A stretch of 64,000 nt of DNA, from the NCBI GenBank assembly GCA_030537695.1, contig JAUNVJ010000002.1, positions 1,126 to 65,125 of the forward strand, given 5' to 3'. The stretch's first letter is position 1; every line of letters starts with the position of its first letter. Under the pieces are notes generated by a model. The model had not been told where the DNA came from, did not search any database, and was given only the letters and a program-made list of their open reading frames with translations. The position numbers and the translations under genes were made by a program. Below are positions 32,941 through 41,339 of the stretch, one piece after another. Source of the DNA: Tissierellia bacterium (GTDB lineage: Bacteria; Bacillota_A; Clostridia; Tissierellales; Peptoniphilaceae).

Positions 32941-33292
32941 CTTCCACCATCACAACTTCTAACGATGAATCTTTCCAACTGGCAAGTTCTCCTAATTGGG
33001 CGACAACATCGATTAATATCTGATCATTTTCATAGCTTTCATCAATAGGGGGTACTCTGATCTCTTTGGAAAAAGGAATTTTTGAAACATAATTACCTAA
33101 ATCCAAATAGGTAATCACCCGATTTTTCATTTGACGAAGTTCTAAAGTATCAATAATTTTTTGATAACCTTCCTCTTTTCTCGCATAAAAGAAAATCTGA
33201 CGATTATATTTTCTTTTGAAATAAAGTTGGTAAGCTTCCGCAGACAATAAAAAATTTCCCAAGGGATTCGTATCGAATACAATCTTTTTCAT
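32936..33292 (-). CDS. Hypothetical protein
   Basis: I do not recognise this 118-residue protein. The start at ATG 33292 is set by AAGGTGA, and the product begins MKKIVFDTNPLGNFLL. It is basic in its first half (FKRKYNRQIFFYARKEEGYQK) and acidic towards the end (IDVVAQLGELASW, ending VVMVEE), with no signal peptide or membrane segment. The alternation of strands and helices suggests a small alpha/beta fold. Neighbours (CBS-domain protein and SLH protein) give no clue. Confidence 0.6.
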   Translation of the reverse strand: MKKIVFDTNPLGNFLLSAEAYQLYFKRKYNRQIFFYARKEEGYQKIIDTLELRQMKNRVITYLDLGNYVSKIPFSKEIRVPPIDESYENDQILIDVVAQLGELASWKDSSLEVVMVEE

Positions 33293-33356
33293 AATTTCAC
33301 CTTGAAAAATATTATAGCATATATTGAATATAGGTCGCAATATATTACTTTATTTT

Positions 33357-34259
33357 TTAAATATTACGCACAATTGAAGATAATACTTCTTCCCGAGACA
33401 TTTCTCGTAAAGGGTTAAATTGATTCTTTTCATTGACATGGAGCAACTTCTTTGTCAATGTTTTTTCCACAGCTTCTCTTGCATATTCTGCTACATTTTT
33501 TTCATCTGAAAAATGAAATTTCTTTTGTTCCTTCAATTGGAATAAATTTGTCAACACCAGGGCATAATCCTGTCTTGTCACCGTTTTTTTCGGCTCAAAT
33601 TGACGATTTCCCACACCATTCATCAATCCTAAATCATAGGCAATGTTTACATATTGGTTTGTCGAATCCACAAAATGGTTTTTATTCCCCTGGGATGTGT
33701 TGTCATGAAGTTGTTGATACACTTTAACTACAATTTCCGCCAATTCTTCCCGTGAGATTTTTGATTTCATATTTTGTTGTACATCAGAACTGATTAATTT
33801 ATTTTTTTGAGCCTTCACCAAATCATTTTTAGCCCAAGAGCTATATTTGTGGAAAATATAACGGTGTCCCAGACTAATTTCATAAGAATATGGAGATCGC
33901 CCGATATCCGTCAGATAGCGTACTCGAAAAGTATAATTGTCGCCATGGGGGAGCAACTGATCCACTTCTTGCTGTGTTATTTGGATGATGGAGTTTTCTT
34001 TTGGATCTGTCAGATCTTTTAGGATCTCCTTATGATCTTCCGAACTCCATTTTCCATTATTTTTAACATCTATTTCAAAATATACTTTTCCAAGATTTTT
34101 TCCTTGTAAGATTTCCTTTGCATTTTTTACCGTCAACTCATAGCCTCCAGGAACAATAGCACCGGATATATTTTTCGGTTTTCCAATTTTTGAATCGGCC
34201 CAAAGGCTACCCCAGGACAGTATCATACATAGAATCAATGCTTTAAATGTTTTTTTCAT
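33357..34259 (-). CDS. Secreted S-layer homology (SLH) protein
   Basis: The 300-residue protein starts with a signal peptide (MKKTFKALILCMILSWGSLWADS). Residues about 25-135 form a beta-rich, fibronectin-like region (SGAIVPGGYELTVKNA, NYTFRVRYLTDIG). Three SLH repeats follow: from about 140 (SWAKNDLVKAQKNKLIS...ISREELAEIVVKVYQ), 200 (HFVDSTNQYVNIAYDLGLMNGVGN...TRQDYALVLTNLF) and 250 (FHFSDEKNVAEYAREAVEKTL...MSREEVLSSIVRNI). SLH repeats bind pyruvylated cell-wall polymers, so it is anchored at the surface. Upstream lie an 11-bp phased TGTAA repeat and a 6-3-6 palindrome. Confidence 0.87.
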   Translation of the reverse strand: MKKTFKALILCMILSWGSLWADSKIGKPKNISGAIVPGGYELTVKNAKEILQGKNLGKVYFEIDVKNNGKWSSEDHKEILKDLTDPKENSIIQITQQEVDQLLPHGDNYTFRVRYLTDIGRSPYSYEISLGHRYIFHKYSSWAKNDLVKAQKNKLISSDVQQNMKSKISREELAEIVVKVYQQLHDNTSQGNKNHFVDSTNQYVNIAYDLGLMNGVGNRQFEPKKTVTRQDYALVLTNLFQLKEQKKFHFSDEKNVAEYAREAVEKTLTKKLLHVNEKNQFNPLREMSREEVLSSIVRNI

Positions 34260-34271
34260 CTTTTCACCTCA

Positions 34272-34338
34272 GTTAGACATTCTAACAGATAAATTTCTTA
34301 TTATCTTTTTTGTAACGAATTTGTAATCATTTTGTAAT
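34272..34338 (-). promoter_or_regulatory. Candidate control region of the SLH gene
   Basis: TGTAAC at 34311 and TGTAAT at 34322 and 34333 recur every 11 bases; on the minus strand this is TTACA three times, one helical turn apart, as in PhoP-type boxes. A perfect 6-3-6 palindrome GTTAGACATTCTAAC lies at 34272-34286 in the leader. No good -10 hexamer can be fixed, so the role is inferred. Confidence 0.45.
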
Positions 34339-34352
34339 GAATCCTTTCACAT

Positions 34353-34379
34353 AAAAAAAGAAGCTGTTTCCAGCTTCTT
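34353..34379 (-). terminator. Terminator of yceD-rpmF
   Basis: Stem AAGAAGCTG/CAGCTTCTT with a 4-base loop and a run of T on the minus strand, directly after the rpmF stop. Confidence 0.9.
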
Positions 34380-34381
34380 GA

Positions 34382-34561
34382 TCATTCTACTTCCACAACT
34401 TCTTTTCCCGCATAGTGTCCACATTCCGGACAAACTCTATGAGGTAATTTCATCTCGTGGCAGTTAGGGCATTCTACAAAAGTTGCTTTATTTAATCTAT
34501 AAGAAGATGCTCTTCTTTTATTTCTTCTCTGTTTTGAAGTTTTCCTCTTTGGTACAGCCAT
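34382..34561 (-). CDS. rpmF: 50S ribosomal protein L32
   Basis: A 59-residue ribosomal protein starting [20 protein letters not shown], the family signature, and carrying a zinc ribbon with Cys 31, 34, 44 and 47 (CPNC...CPEC). This is the zinc-binding form. It starts two bases after the yceD stop, the usual yceD-rpmF pairing. In many bacteria plsX/fabH follow; here a terminator does. Confidence 0.96.
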   Translation of the reverse strand: MAVPKRKTSKQRRNKRRASSYRLNKATFVECPNCHEMKLPHRVCPECGHYAGKEVVEVE

Positions 34562-34563
34562 TC

Positions 34564-35094
34564 TTACACCTCCTCATCATTAAATAAATCCATCAATTTT
34601 TCGAATCTGGGATCTGTGTTTTGTTCTTCATATTTCTCTTTGCAGTCACAATTATCATTATTCAAATTTTTACCGCAATAAGGGCAAAGCCCTTTACAAT
34701 CTAGGTCACAAAGATCTTTTAAAGGTCTGGATGTTATGATTTGAGAAATAATTAAATCGTCTAAAGACAGTTTTTTATCTTTTAATTCAAAGTTTTCAAC
34801 CATCGCTTGATCTTCCGGTTTATCCTCTGTTCGATAATGACGGGCCTCTAATTGAGTGTTAGTTTTTTGCGTAATCGGTTTTAAACAACGATCGCAATTG
34901 GTTTCGTATTTATAATCCAGTTTCAGCTCTAATAATAATTCACTCTCAAGATCATAAATACTGCCTTGATACTGGATCGGAAAGATGAGATTCAAATTGT
35001 CAATATCATACTTGCTCTCATTGCTTTCTAGTTCTCCTTTGAAGTCTAAAACTTTTTCATCATTGGCTAAAAAAGCACTTAGATCAAGCTTCAT
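34564..35094 (-). CDS. yceD: YceD/DUF177 family protein
   Basis: A 176-residue member of DUF177 (PF02620). The C-terminal half has the family Cys pairs ([10 protein letters not shown], then [23 protein letters not shown]), probably a metal site, and [15 protein letters not shown] closes it. Members are linked to 23S rRNA or large-subunit maturation. ATG at 35094 is preferred because GAGGTGA precedes it; GTG at 35103 lies within that site. It is co-transcribed with rpmF. Confidence 0.9.
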   Translation of the reverse strand: MKLDLSAFLANDEKVLDFKGELESNESKYDIDNLNLIFPIQYQGSIYDLESELLLELKLDYKYETNCDRCLKPITQKTNTQLEARHYRTEDKPEDQAMVENFELKDKKLSLDDLIISQIITSRPLKDLCDLDCKGLCPYCGKNLNNDNCDCKEKYEEQNTDPRFEKLMDLFNDEEV

Positions 35095-35190
35095 TTTACT
35101 CACCTCATAAAAATCAGTGCAAATTATTATATAAAAAAATCATATAAAAGTCAATAGCTATGCCCCAAGTCAAAGAAAAGTTTTCCTTTT

Positions 35191-36387
35191 CTATTGTTGA
35201 TCCGTCAGTCTTTCCGTCTCACGAGCAATCATCAATTCTTCATTCGTAGGAATCACCATTACTTTAACGGAAGAATCTTCTGTTGAAATAATTCGTTCTT
35301 TTCCTCTAAAGTCGTTAAGCTCCGGATCAATTTTGACACCTAGCGAAGCCAATCCTGCCACGATATCTTCTCGCATCTCTTTAGAATTTTCACCGACACC
35401 GGCAGTAAAGATAATGGCATCAACATGATCCAATTCAACAAAATAAGCTCCAATGTATTTGCGAACATCTTGTACGAAAATATCCAAAGCTAATTGGGCT
35501 CTATAATTTTCATCGGCAACATCTTCAATATCTCTAAAGTCTGAAGATACACCACTGACACCATAGACACCGGATTCTTTATTTAAAATGATTTCCATTT
35601 GATCTGGGCCTAAGTGTTCCTTTTTCATAATATATGGGATAATCGCAGGATCTAAATCTCCACAACGGGTACCCATCGCCAAGCCTTCCAATGGTGTAAA
35701 GCCCATGGATGTATCCAAGGATTTTCCGCCTTCAATACATGCGACGGATGAGCCATTCCCTAGATGACAAGTAATCAAATTAATCTGATCCAATTCCATG
35801 TTTAAGATTTCCGATGCTCTTGTTGTAATATATTGATGGGAAGCCCCGTGAAAACCGTATTTTCTAATTCGATACTTTTCATAGTACTCATAGGGCAAAG
35901 CATAAAGATAGTTTACTTCAGGCATTGTCTGATGAAATGCAGTGTCAAATACGGCAACCTCAGGCACTTCCGGCAACAACTTCATGCAAGCTTTAATACC
36001 CATAATATTTGGAGGATTGTGCAAAGGTGCTAATTCAGCATTTTTTTCTATGGCTTTTAAAACCCTATCATCAATAATAACCGCGTCGGAAAAGTCTTCG
36101 CCGCCATGTACAACTCGATGACCTACAGCCGCAATTTCCTCTAAGGATGAAATTGCTCCATATTCGACATCTGTTAACGATTGAATGACTAATTTTAGAG
36201 CTTCCTTGTGGTTCTCCAAATGAGTTTCAATCTCTTGTTTTTCTTTTCCGATGGTTTCATGTTTGATTCTGGAACCTTCAATACCAATTCGTTCAACAAG
36301 CCCCTTTGCAAGAACTTGTTCACCGTTCATTTCAATCAATTGGTATTTTAAGGAAGAAGAACCACAGTTAATAATTAATATATTCAT
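35191..36387 (-). CDS. ackA: Acetate kinase
   Basis: A 398-residue enzyme converting acetyl phosphate and ADP to acetate and ATP, the energy-yielding end of acetate fermentation. Family marks are LIINCGSSSLKYQL at the start, VGHRVVHGGE, FDTAFHQTMP, YGFHGASHQYI, HLGNGSSVACIEGGKSLDTSMG and the late FTAGVGENS. The ATG at 36387 has AGGAGG before it. It is divergent from tmcAL, and a TTGACG-N17-TAAGAT promoter lies at 36444-36472. No pta is adjacent. Confidence 0.96.
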   Translation of the reverse strand: MNILIINCGSSSLKYQLIEMNGEQVLAKGLVERIGIEGSRIKHETIGKEKQEIETHLENHKEALKLVIQSLTDVEYGAISSLEEIAAVGHRVVHGGEDFSDAVIIDDRVLKAIEKNAELAPLHNPPNIMGIKACMKLLPEVPEVAVFDTAFHQTMPEVNYLYALPYEYYEKYRIRKYGFHGASHQYITTRASEILNMELDQINLITCHLGNGSSVACIEGGKSLDTSMGFTPLEGLAMGTRCGDLDPAIIPYIMKKEHLGPDQMEIILNKESGVYGVSGVSSDFRDIEDVADENYRAQLALDIFVQDVRKYIGAYFVELDHVDAIIFTAGVGENSKEMREDIVAGLASLGVKIDPELNDFRGKERIISTEDSSVKVMVIPTNEELMIARETERLTDQQ

Positions 36388-36443
36388 TTTTCCTCCTACG
36401 CTTTTTAATACTCTTTTTATTGTAGTATAATATAACAAGTAAT

Positions 36444-36472
36444 ATCTTAACGTAAAAATTTATTTTCGTCAA
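36444..36472 (-). promoter_or_regulatory. Promoter of ackA
   Basis: On the minus strand TTGACG (36467-36472), a 17-base spacer and TAAGAT (36444-36449). A plus-strand TATAAT for tmcAL (36426-36431) overlaps its early transcribed region. Confidence 0.65.
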
Positions 36473-36485
36473 CAGGAGGAACAAT

Positions 36486-37646
36486 ATGAAAGTTGCCGCA
36501 ATCATTGCAGAATACAATCCTTTTCATAATGGGCATAAGTATCAAATACAAAACATTCGATCCTTAGGCTATAAGGCCATCATTGTCTTGATGAGCAGTT
36601 CCTTTGTCCAGCGTGGAGAACCTGCAATCTTTGATAAATGGACTCGAGCGGAGGCCGCTTTGCGAAATGGGGCCGATCTGATATTGGAACTGCCTCATAT
36701 CTATTCTACTTCCAATGCGGAAATTTTTGCAAAAGGAGCGATCCATCTATTAAAGCATACGCCGATGACGGATCTCTTTTTTGGTGCTGAAGATTCGATG
36801 GAATCATTGCTTCAACTTCAACATCAACTCCGTCAAATTCCTCTTCATCGATTGAAATACTATTTAAATCAAGGGTATTCCCATATTAAAGCCCGTGAAC
36901 TATCCTTAAGAGAATTTTTATCACCGAATGAAATACTAGTTCTAAAACAGCCGAATAATATCTTGGCCTTAGAATATTTAAAATATCTTCCCCCTTCTGT
37001 AAAAGCCCATGCTATGCCACGTAAATCTGTTCACCATAAGTCCTTGGAACCGAAAGATCATATGGCCTCAGCCACTTTGATTCGCCAAAAAATTCGTCAA
37101 AATAAGGATTTTGCTCCCTATGTCCCCGTCAATCTTTTGGAGCTTTATAAGACGACCATTTTCAATGATTGGGAAAACTATAAGAGAATCGTTCAATATG
37201 CCCTTTTGAAAGAATCTCATAAACTGTCTCGATATTACGATTATGAGCCGGGTTTGGAAAATCGTCTTACTAAATTCCGACAATCTTCTACTCTCCAGGA
37301 GATTATCACAAAGAGCTCTTCGAAACGGTATACAAAATCTCGTATTTCGCGTCTTCTATTATCTCTATTATTGGACAATGATCGGCATTTTATTGAAAAG
37401 AGCTTTACAACTTACTATTTGAGGGTCTTGGGAATGAATTCGACTGGAGCCGGAATACTCCGTTCCATACAAAAAAATTATCAGGTGATCAATCGATTTG
37501 CCCGCATTCAAAGCTTAGAAGATCCTGTGATGACTACCATTGCCAAAAAAGAGGCATGGGCTACAGACCTTTATAATCTTATGGGAGGGATCTCGGAACA
37601 AGATTATTACCAATCTCCCCTATTTAAAGAAACGGATGAAGTTTAA
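36486..37646 (+). CDS. tmcAL: tRNA(Met) cytidine acetate ligase
   Basis: TmcAL (YlbM) makes N4-acetylcytidine at the wobble position of elongator tRNA-Met using acetate and ATP. The 386-residue protein opens with the nucleotidyltransferase motif AEYNPFHNGHKYQI (about 8-21), then SSSFVQRGEPAIFDKW and ELPHIYSTSNAE. C-terminal family features are the SRISRLLLSLLL and LRVLGMNSTGAGIL segments. AGGAGG precedes ATG. The divergent neighbour ackA produces acetate, its substrate. Confidence 0.93.
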   Translation: MKVAAIIAEYNPFHNGHKYQIQNIRSLGYKAIIVLMSSSFVQRGEPAIFDKWTRAEAALRNGADLILELPHIYSTSNAEIFAKGAIHLLKHTPMTDLFFGAEDSMESLLQLQHQLRQIPLHRLKYYLNQGYSHIKARELSLREFLSPNEILVLKQPNNILALEYLKYLPPSVKAHAMPRKSVHHKSLEPKDHMASATLIRQKIRQNKDFAPYVPVNLLELYKTTIFNDWENYKRIVQYALLKESHKLSRYYDYEPGLENRLTKFRQSSTLQEIITKSSSKRYTKSRISRLLLSLLLDNDRHFIEKSFTTYYLRVLGMNSTGAGILRSIQKNYQVINRFARIQSLEDPVMTTIAKKEAWATDLYNLMGGISEQDYYQSPLFKETDEV

Positions 37647-37685
37647 AGATCTCGGATAGAGATCGATTATTCTAGTGATTTAAAT

Positions 37686-37716
37686 AAAAAAAGAAGAGCT
37701 CTGCTCTTCTTTTTTA
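37686..37716. terminator. Bidirectional terminator between tmcAL and the gene at 37714
   Basis: Stem AGAAGAGC/GCTCTTCT flanked by A-run and T-run, between convergent genes. Confidence 0.9.
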
Positions 37717-38154
37717 ACCTCTTAATTCTTGTCGATTTTCATTGAGGACTTTTATCATTTCAGACAGGTTCACTTGAGTGTTTTCCAATAATTGATCTGC
37801 GTAATCTCTGGCACCTTCACGAATTTGAGTGGATTCTTCGTTTGCAAAGCGAAGGATTTCATCTGCTCTTTCATTTGCTTGCAAAACCAATTCATCCTCA
37901 TTTACAATCTTTTCAGCATGGGCTCTTGCCGCTGCAATGATTTTGTCTGCTTCATCATGAGCACCGGAAATAATCGTCTCTTTGTCGGAAGAAATCCTTT
38001 GAGCTTCTGAAATTTCATTGGGAATTTTGTTTCTAATATCATTTAACACTTCTAAAAACTCTTCCCGATCGACCATTACCTTTCCCGTTAGTGGAATTTG
38101 ACTGCTAGTTTCAACAAGATCCTCTAAATCATCTACTAATTCCATTAAGTTCAT
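37714..38154 (-). CDS. Coiled-coil ATP-synthase-B-like / DivIVA-like protein
   Basis: A 146-residue, strongly charged, almost all-helical cytoplasmic protein. After about 45 residues it forms a continuous coiled coil (EADKIIAAARAHAEKIVNED, then ANERADEILRFANEESTQI) of the type often mis-annotated as ATPase or F0 subunit B; there is no membrane anchor and no nucleotide site. Homologues lie beside coaD in many Clostridia. The function is unknown, perhaps related to cell division scaffolds. It overlaps the coaD stop by 4 bases. Confidence 0.7.
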   Translation of the reverse strand: MNLMELVDDLEDLVETSSQIPLTGKVMVDREEFLEVLNDIRNKIPNEISEAQRISSDKETIISGAHDEADKIIAAARAHAEKIVNEDELVLQANERADEILRFANEESTQIREGARDYADQLLENTQVNLSEMIKVLNENRQELRG

Positions 38155-38633
38155 AAGCTACCTCCTAATTTTTTTTTCATGGCTTCAGCAACTACTTCAG
38201 GAACAAAGAGTGATAAGTCACCGTCAAAGGTTGCCACTTCCTTAGCCAGTGTTGAACTAACAAATAGATTCTCGTTCGAAGCTAATAAAAAGACCGTCTC
38301 TACACCGTCTTTATAGTGCATATTTGCCATTGCTAAAGTATATTCATTGACATAATCGGATGCAGAACGCAATCCTCTTACAATTACTTTACAGTTTTTT
38401 TGTTTTGCATAATCTACCAATAACCCTTGAAAGGAATCAATTTCTATACCTTCCTGAGATTCTAAGACCTCTTCTAATAATGCCATCCGTTCTTCAACTG
38501 TGAAAAGTCCTTTTTTGGAAACATTATTTAAGACAGCAACAATAACTTCCCCGAAGATATCTTTTGCTCTGTGTATAATATCCAGATGTCCCTTGGTTAC
38601 CGGATCAAAGCTTCCTGCATAAATTACTTTCAT
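38151..38633 (-). CDS. coaD: Phosphopantetheine adenylyltransferase
   Basis: CoaD joins 4'-phosphopantetheine and ATP to make dephospho-CoA, the step before CoaE. The 160-residue protein has YAGSFDPVTKGHLDII (the HxGH motif), VIVRGLRSASDYVNEY and FLLASNENLFVSSTLAKEVA. The ATG at 38633 is preferred; the TTG four codons earlier forms the ribosome binding site TTGGAG. Its start overlaps the rsmD stop. Confidence 0.96.
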   Translation of the reverse strand: MKVIYAGSFDPVTKGHLDIIHRAKDIFGEVIVAVLNNVSKKGLFTVEERMALLEEVLESQEGIEIDSFQGLLVDYAKQKNCKVIVRGLRSASDYVNEYTLAMANMHYKDGVETVFLLASNENLFVSSTLAKEVATFDGDLSLFVPEVVAEAMKKKLGGSL

Positions 38634-39175
38634 ATCTTTCTCCAAATAGAAATTTCCGTATTCCCGTAATTTCTACGAGTTATTTCTTCAAAATCTTTCT
38701 CCGGATCCAAAACTTGTCTTTCATCATATTCGATTATCAACAGTCCATTCGTTTTTAAAAGTTGATAATTTAAAATTTCTTGAAAGGAATTATCATAGTA
38801 GTCTTTTCGCTCATAGGGAGGATCTATATAGATATAGTCCATTTGAATGCCTTTTAACTTCTTAAGCCCCTGTCTATATTGCACCGATAAAATCTTAGCC
38901 TTATCCGTTAAATGTGTATGTTCTAAATTTTCTCTGATAATAGCTGTCGCTTCTTTGGAACAGTCGACAAAGTAACAGAAATCACATCCTCGACTTAAAA
39001 ATTCGATCCCATTTCCGCCACTGCCGGCAAAGAGATCCAGTACCACTCCTCCACTAAAATTTTGACCTAAAATATTAAATACATTTTCTTTTATTCGATC
39101 TTCTGTAGGTCGAGTTCCTTCTCCTTTCGGAGCTTTTAAGCGATGACCTCGAACCGATCCGGCGATAACTCTCAT
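38630..39175 (-). CDS. rsmD: 16S rRNA (guanine(966)-N2)-methyltransferase
   Basis: A 181-residue SAM-dependent methyltransferase with the opening RVIAGSVRGHRLKAPKGEGTRPTEDRIKENVFNIL, the SAM-binding VLDLFAGSGGNGIEFLSRG and the catalytic DPPY (YIYIDPPYERKDYY). It modifies G966 near the P site. TTTGGAGG precedes ATG. It is coupled to coaD, the classic rsmD-coaD pair. Confidence 0.95.
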   Translation of the reverse strand: MRVIAGSVRGHRLKAPKGEGTRPTEDRIKENVFNILGQNFSGGVVLDLFAGSGGNGIEFLSRGCDFCYFVDCSKEATAIIRENLEHTHLTDKAKILSVQYRQGLKKLKGIQMDYIYIDPPYERKDYYDNSFQEILNYQLLKTNGLLIIEYDERQVLDPEKDFEEITRRNYGNTEISIWRKI

Positions 39176-39258
39176 GATTCCTCCAAATTAGTTTTATTTT
39201 ATCATAAATTCTTCTATATTCAAAGATAATTCCTCTGAGAAACAATTTCTATCCCCTC

Positions 39259-41295
39259 TTAGGAATTTTTATAAAAATCTTGAAGATCTCTTTTTAAATA
39301 TCGGTATTTGTCTTGTGTCAAAGAGGGGTCTTCCATTAAAATATTTATTGCTTCATCAGCAGCATACTGTAAAATTTCTACATCTCGTAGAGGATTGGCC
39401 AATCGTAAATTGGGAATCCCTGATTGTCTCGTTCCCAAAATATCTCCAAATCCACGTAATTCCAAATCTTTATTTGCAATATAAAATCCGTCGGTGGATT
39501 CTGTCATAACTTTCATCCTCTGCCAGGAAATATCCGAATTTGAACGATTGTATAAAATACAATAGCTTTTGAGTTTTCCTCGTCCTACTCTACCACGTAA
39601 TTGATGAAGTTGGGCAAGACCGAACCGTTCTGCATTGACGACAAACATAACCGTTGCATTGGGAACATTGACACCAACTTCTATTACGGTGGTCGAAACC
39701 ATAAGGTCGATATCCCCTTTGACAAAATCCTCCATCATTTGATTCTTTTCATCGTTTTTCATCTTTCCGTGAAGTAATGCTACCTTTCGATGGCGATACC
39801 GTTGGGACAGTGCTTCATATACTTCTTCCACAGACCATAAATTGTCAAGTTCTTCATTTTCTTCAATCAATGGACAGATCACATAGATTTGTCGCCCTTT
39901 TTTCATTTCATTTTCCAAAAACAAAAGAGAGGACTCCAACATTGAATCGTTGATGGAAGTCGTCTGTATGGGAATTCTTCCTTGAGGCATGGTATCGATA
40001 ATCGATATGTCCATATCGGCATAGAGTATTAAGCTCAAGGTTCGTGGGATCGGTGTTGCCGACATAATGATAAAGGCAGCTTTTTTGTTCTTTTGATACA
40101 ATTTATCTCTTTGTACTACTCCAAAACGATGTTGTTCATCAATAATATTCATGCCTAGAGCATTAAATTGCACTCGGTCTTCGATAATGGCATGGGTTCC
40201 CACCAGTATATCAATTTGACCATTTTTTAGGTCATTTAGAATTTGCTCTTGTTCTTTGCCCGATGTGGAACCGATCAATAGAGCAATATTTAATCCCAAG
40301 GGCTTTAATATCTCACAAAAAGATTGATAATGTTGTTTTGCCAAAATTTCCGTTGGAGCCATAATCGATGATTGATAGCCGTTTAAAGAACAAAGATACA
40401 TCAATGCCATGGCAACAATGGTTTTTCCTGATCCCACATCTCCTTGTATCAATCGATGGATGCTTTTTCCCTGCTCCATATCCGTTTGAATCTCTTGTAG
40501 TACTTTTTGTTGACCTGGAGTCAATTGAAATGGTAAGGAATTTAAAAAACGATTCAATGGATCTTGGAATTTTTTCACTTGAAAAGAAATACCGTCAGTA
40601 TCATCTTTTTTTAATTTCAAATTTCGAATGGCCAATTGAAAAATCAATAGTTCTTCAAATATTAGACGCTGTCTTCCTCGAATATAGTCTCTTCGGCTCT
40701 GGGGTCGGTGGATGCTTTTAATGGCCGAGTTCTTTCCGATCAATTTAAATTTGTCCAGTAATTCTTTCGGTAAATTTTCCTCAAAGAGATTTTTATCCAG
40801 GATTTGATCCACGCACAGGAGAATCTCTCGATTGGTCAGTTTTTTTGACAGGGGATAAATCGGCTTAATGCCTCCAATCTCTGTCTTTTGATTTAAAGGA
40901 GAAATTTCCGGATTTGTCAGCTGTACCCTTCCTTTAAAACGCTTTACTTTTCCATATACATAATAATTCGAACCGATACTGAAGGAGTTTTTGATAAAGG
41001 ACTGATTAAAAAAGACAACCGTCCCTTCGCTCTTTCCATCTGTTACGGCAAATGAGGTCAAAGTCAATCCTTTGCGGATTCGTCGATCTTCGATAAGATG
41101 GAGTACTTTTATTTTAAAACTGGCCTTTTCTCCGTCGACAGCTTTTTGAAACGTTAAAAAACGTGATTGATCTTCATAACGCCGTGGATAATAATACAAT
41201 AGATCTTCTAGAGTTCTTATGCCCACTTGTGCAAATTTTTGTTCTCTTACTACACCAATTCCCTTAAGTATCGAAATGGGATCCTTTCGCTTCAT
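39259..41295 (-). CDS. recG: ATP-dependent DNA helicase RecG
   Basis: A 678-residue branch-migration helicase that remodels stalled forks and Holliday junctions. The N-terminal wedge/OB domain contains LYYYPRRYEDQSR. The helicase core has Walker A GDVGSGKTIVA, motif II DEQH (IIDEQHRFGVVQR), SATPIPRTL and the C-terminal VIEVGVNVPNAT and QLRGRVGRG motifs. The TRG-like ending ELRGFGDILGTRQSG is present. GAGG precedes ATG. It lies downstream of a terminator after yloV and is probably transcribed separately. Confidence 0.97.
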   Translation of the reverse strand: MKRKDPISILKGIGVVREQKFAQVGIRTLEDLLYYYPRRYEDQSRFLTFQKAVDGEKASFKIKVLHLIEDRRIRKGLTLTSFAVTDGKSEGTVVFFNQSFIKNSFSIGSNYYVYGKVKRFKGRVQLTNPEISPLNQKTEIGGIKPIYPLSKKLTNREILLCVDQILDKNLFEENLPKELLDKFKLIGKNSAIKSIHRPQSRRDYIRGRQRLIFEELLIFQLAIRNLKLKKDDTDGISFQVKKFQDPLNRFLNSLPFQLTPGQQKVLQEIQTDMEQGKSIHRLIQGDVGSGKTIVAMALMYLCSLNGYQSSIMAPTEILAKQHYQSFCEILKPLGLNIALLIGSTSGKEQEQILNDLKNGQIDILVGTHAIIEDRVQFNALGMNIIDEQHRFGVVQRDKLYQKNKKAAFIIMSATPIPRTLSLILYADMDISIIDTMPQGRIPIQTTSINDSMLESSLLFLENEMKKGRQIYVICPLIEENEELDNLWSVEEVYEALSQRYRHRKVALLHGKMKNDEKNQMMEDFVKGDIDLMVSTTVIEVGVNVPNATVMFVVNAERFGLAQLHQLRGRVGRGKLKSYCILYNRSNSDISWQRMKVMTESTDGFYIANKDLELRGFGDILGTRQSGIPNLRLANPLRDVEILQYAADEAINILMEDPSLTQDKYRYLKRDLQDFYKNS

Positions 41296-41312
41296 AATCT
41301 ACCTCTTTGAAA

Positions 41313-41337
41313 AAAGCCCCACTTCTGTAGGGCTTTC
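41313..41337 (-). terminator. Terminator of yloU-yloV
   Basis: Stem AAAGCCC(T)/(G)GGGCTTT with a short loop and a T-run on the minus strand, after the yloV stop and before recG. Confidence 0.85.
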
Positions 41338-41339
41338 AT

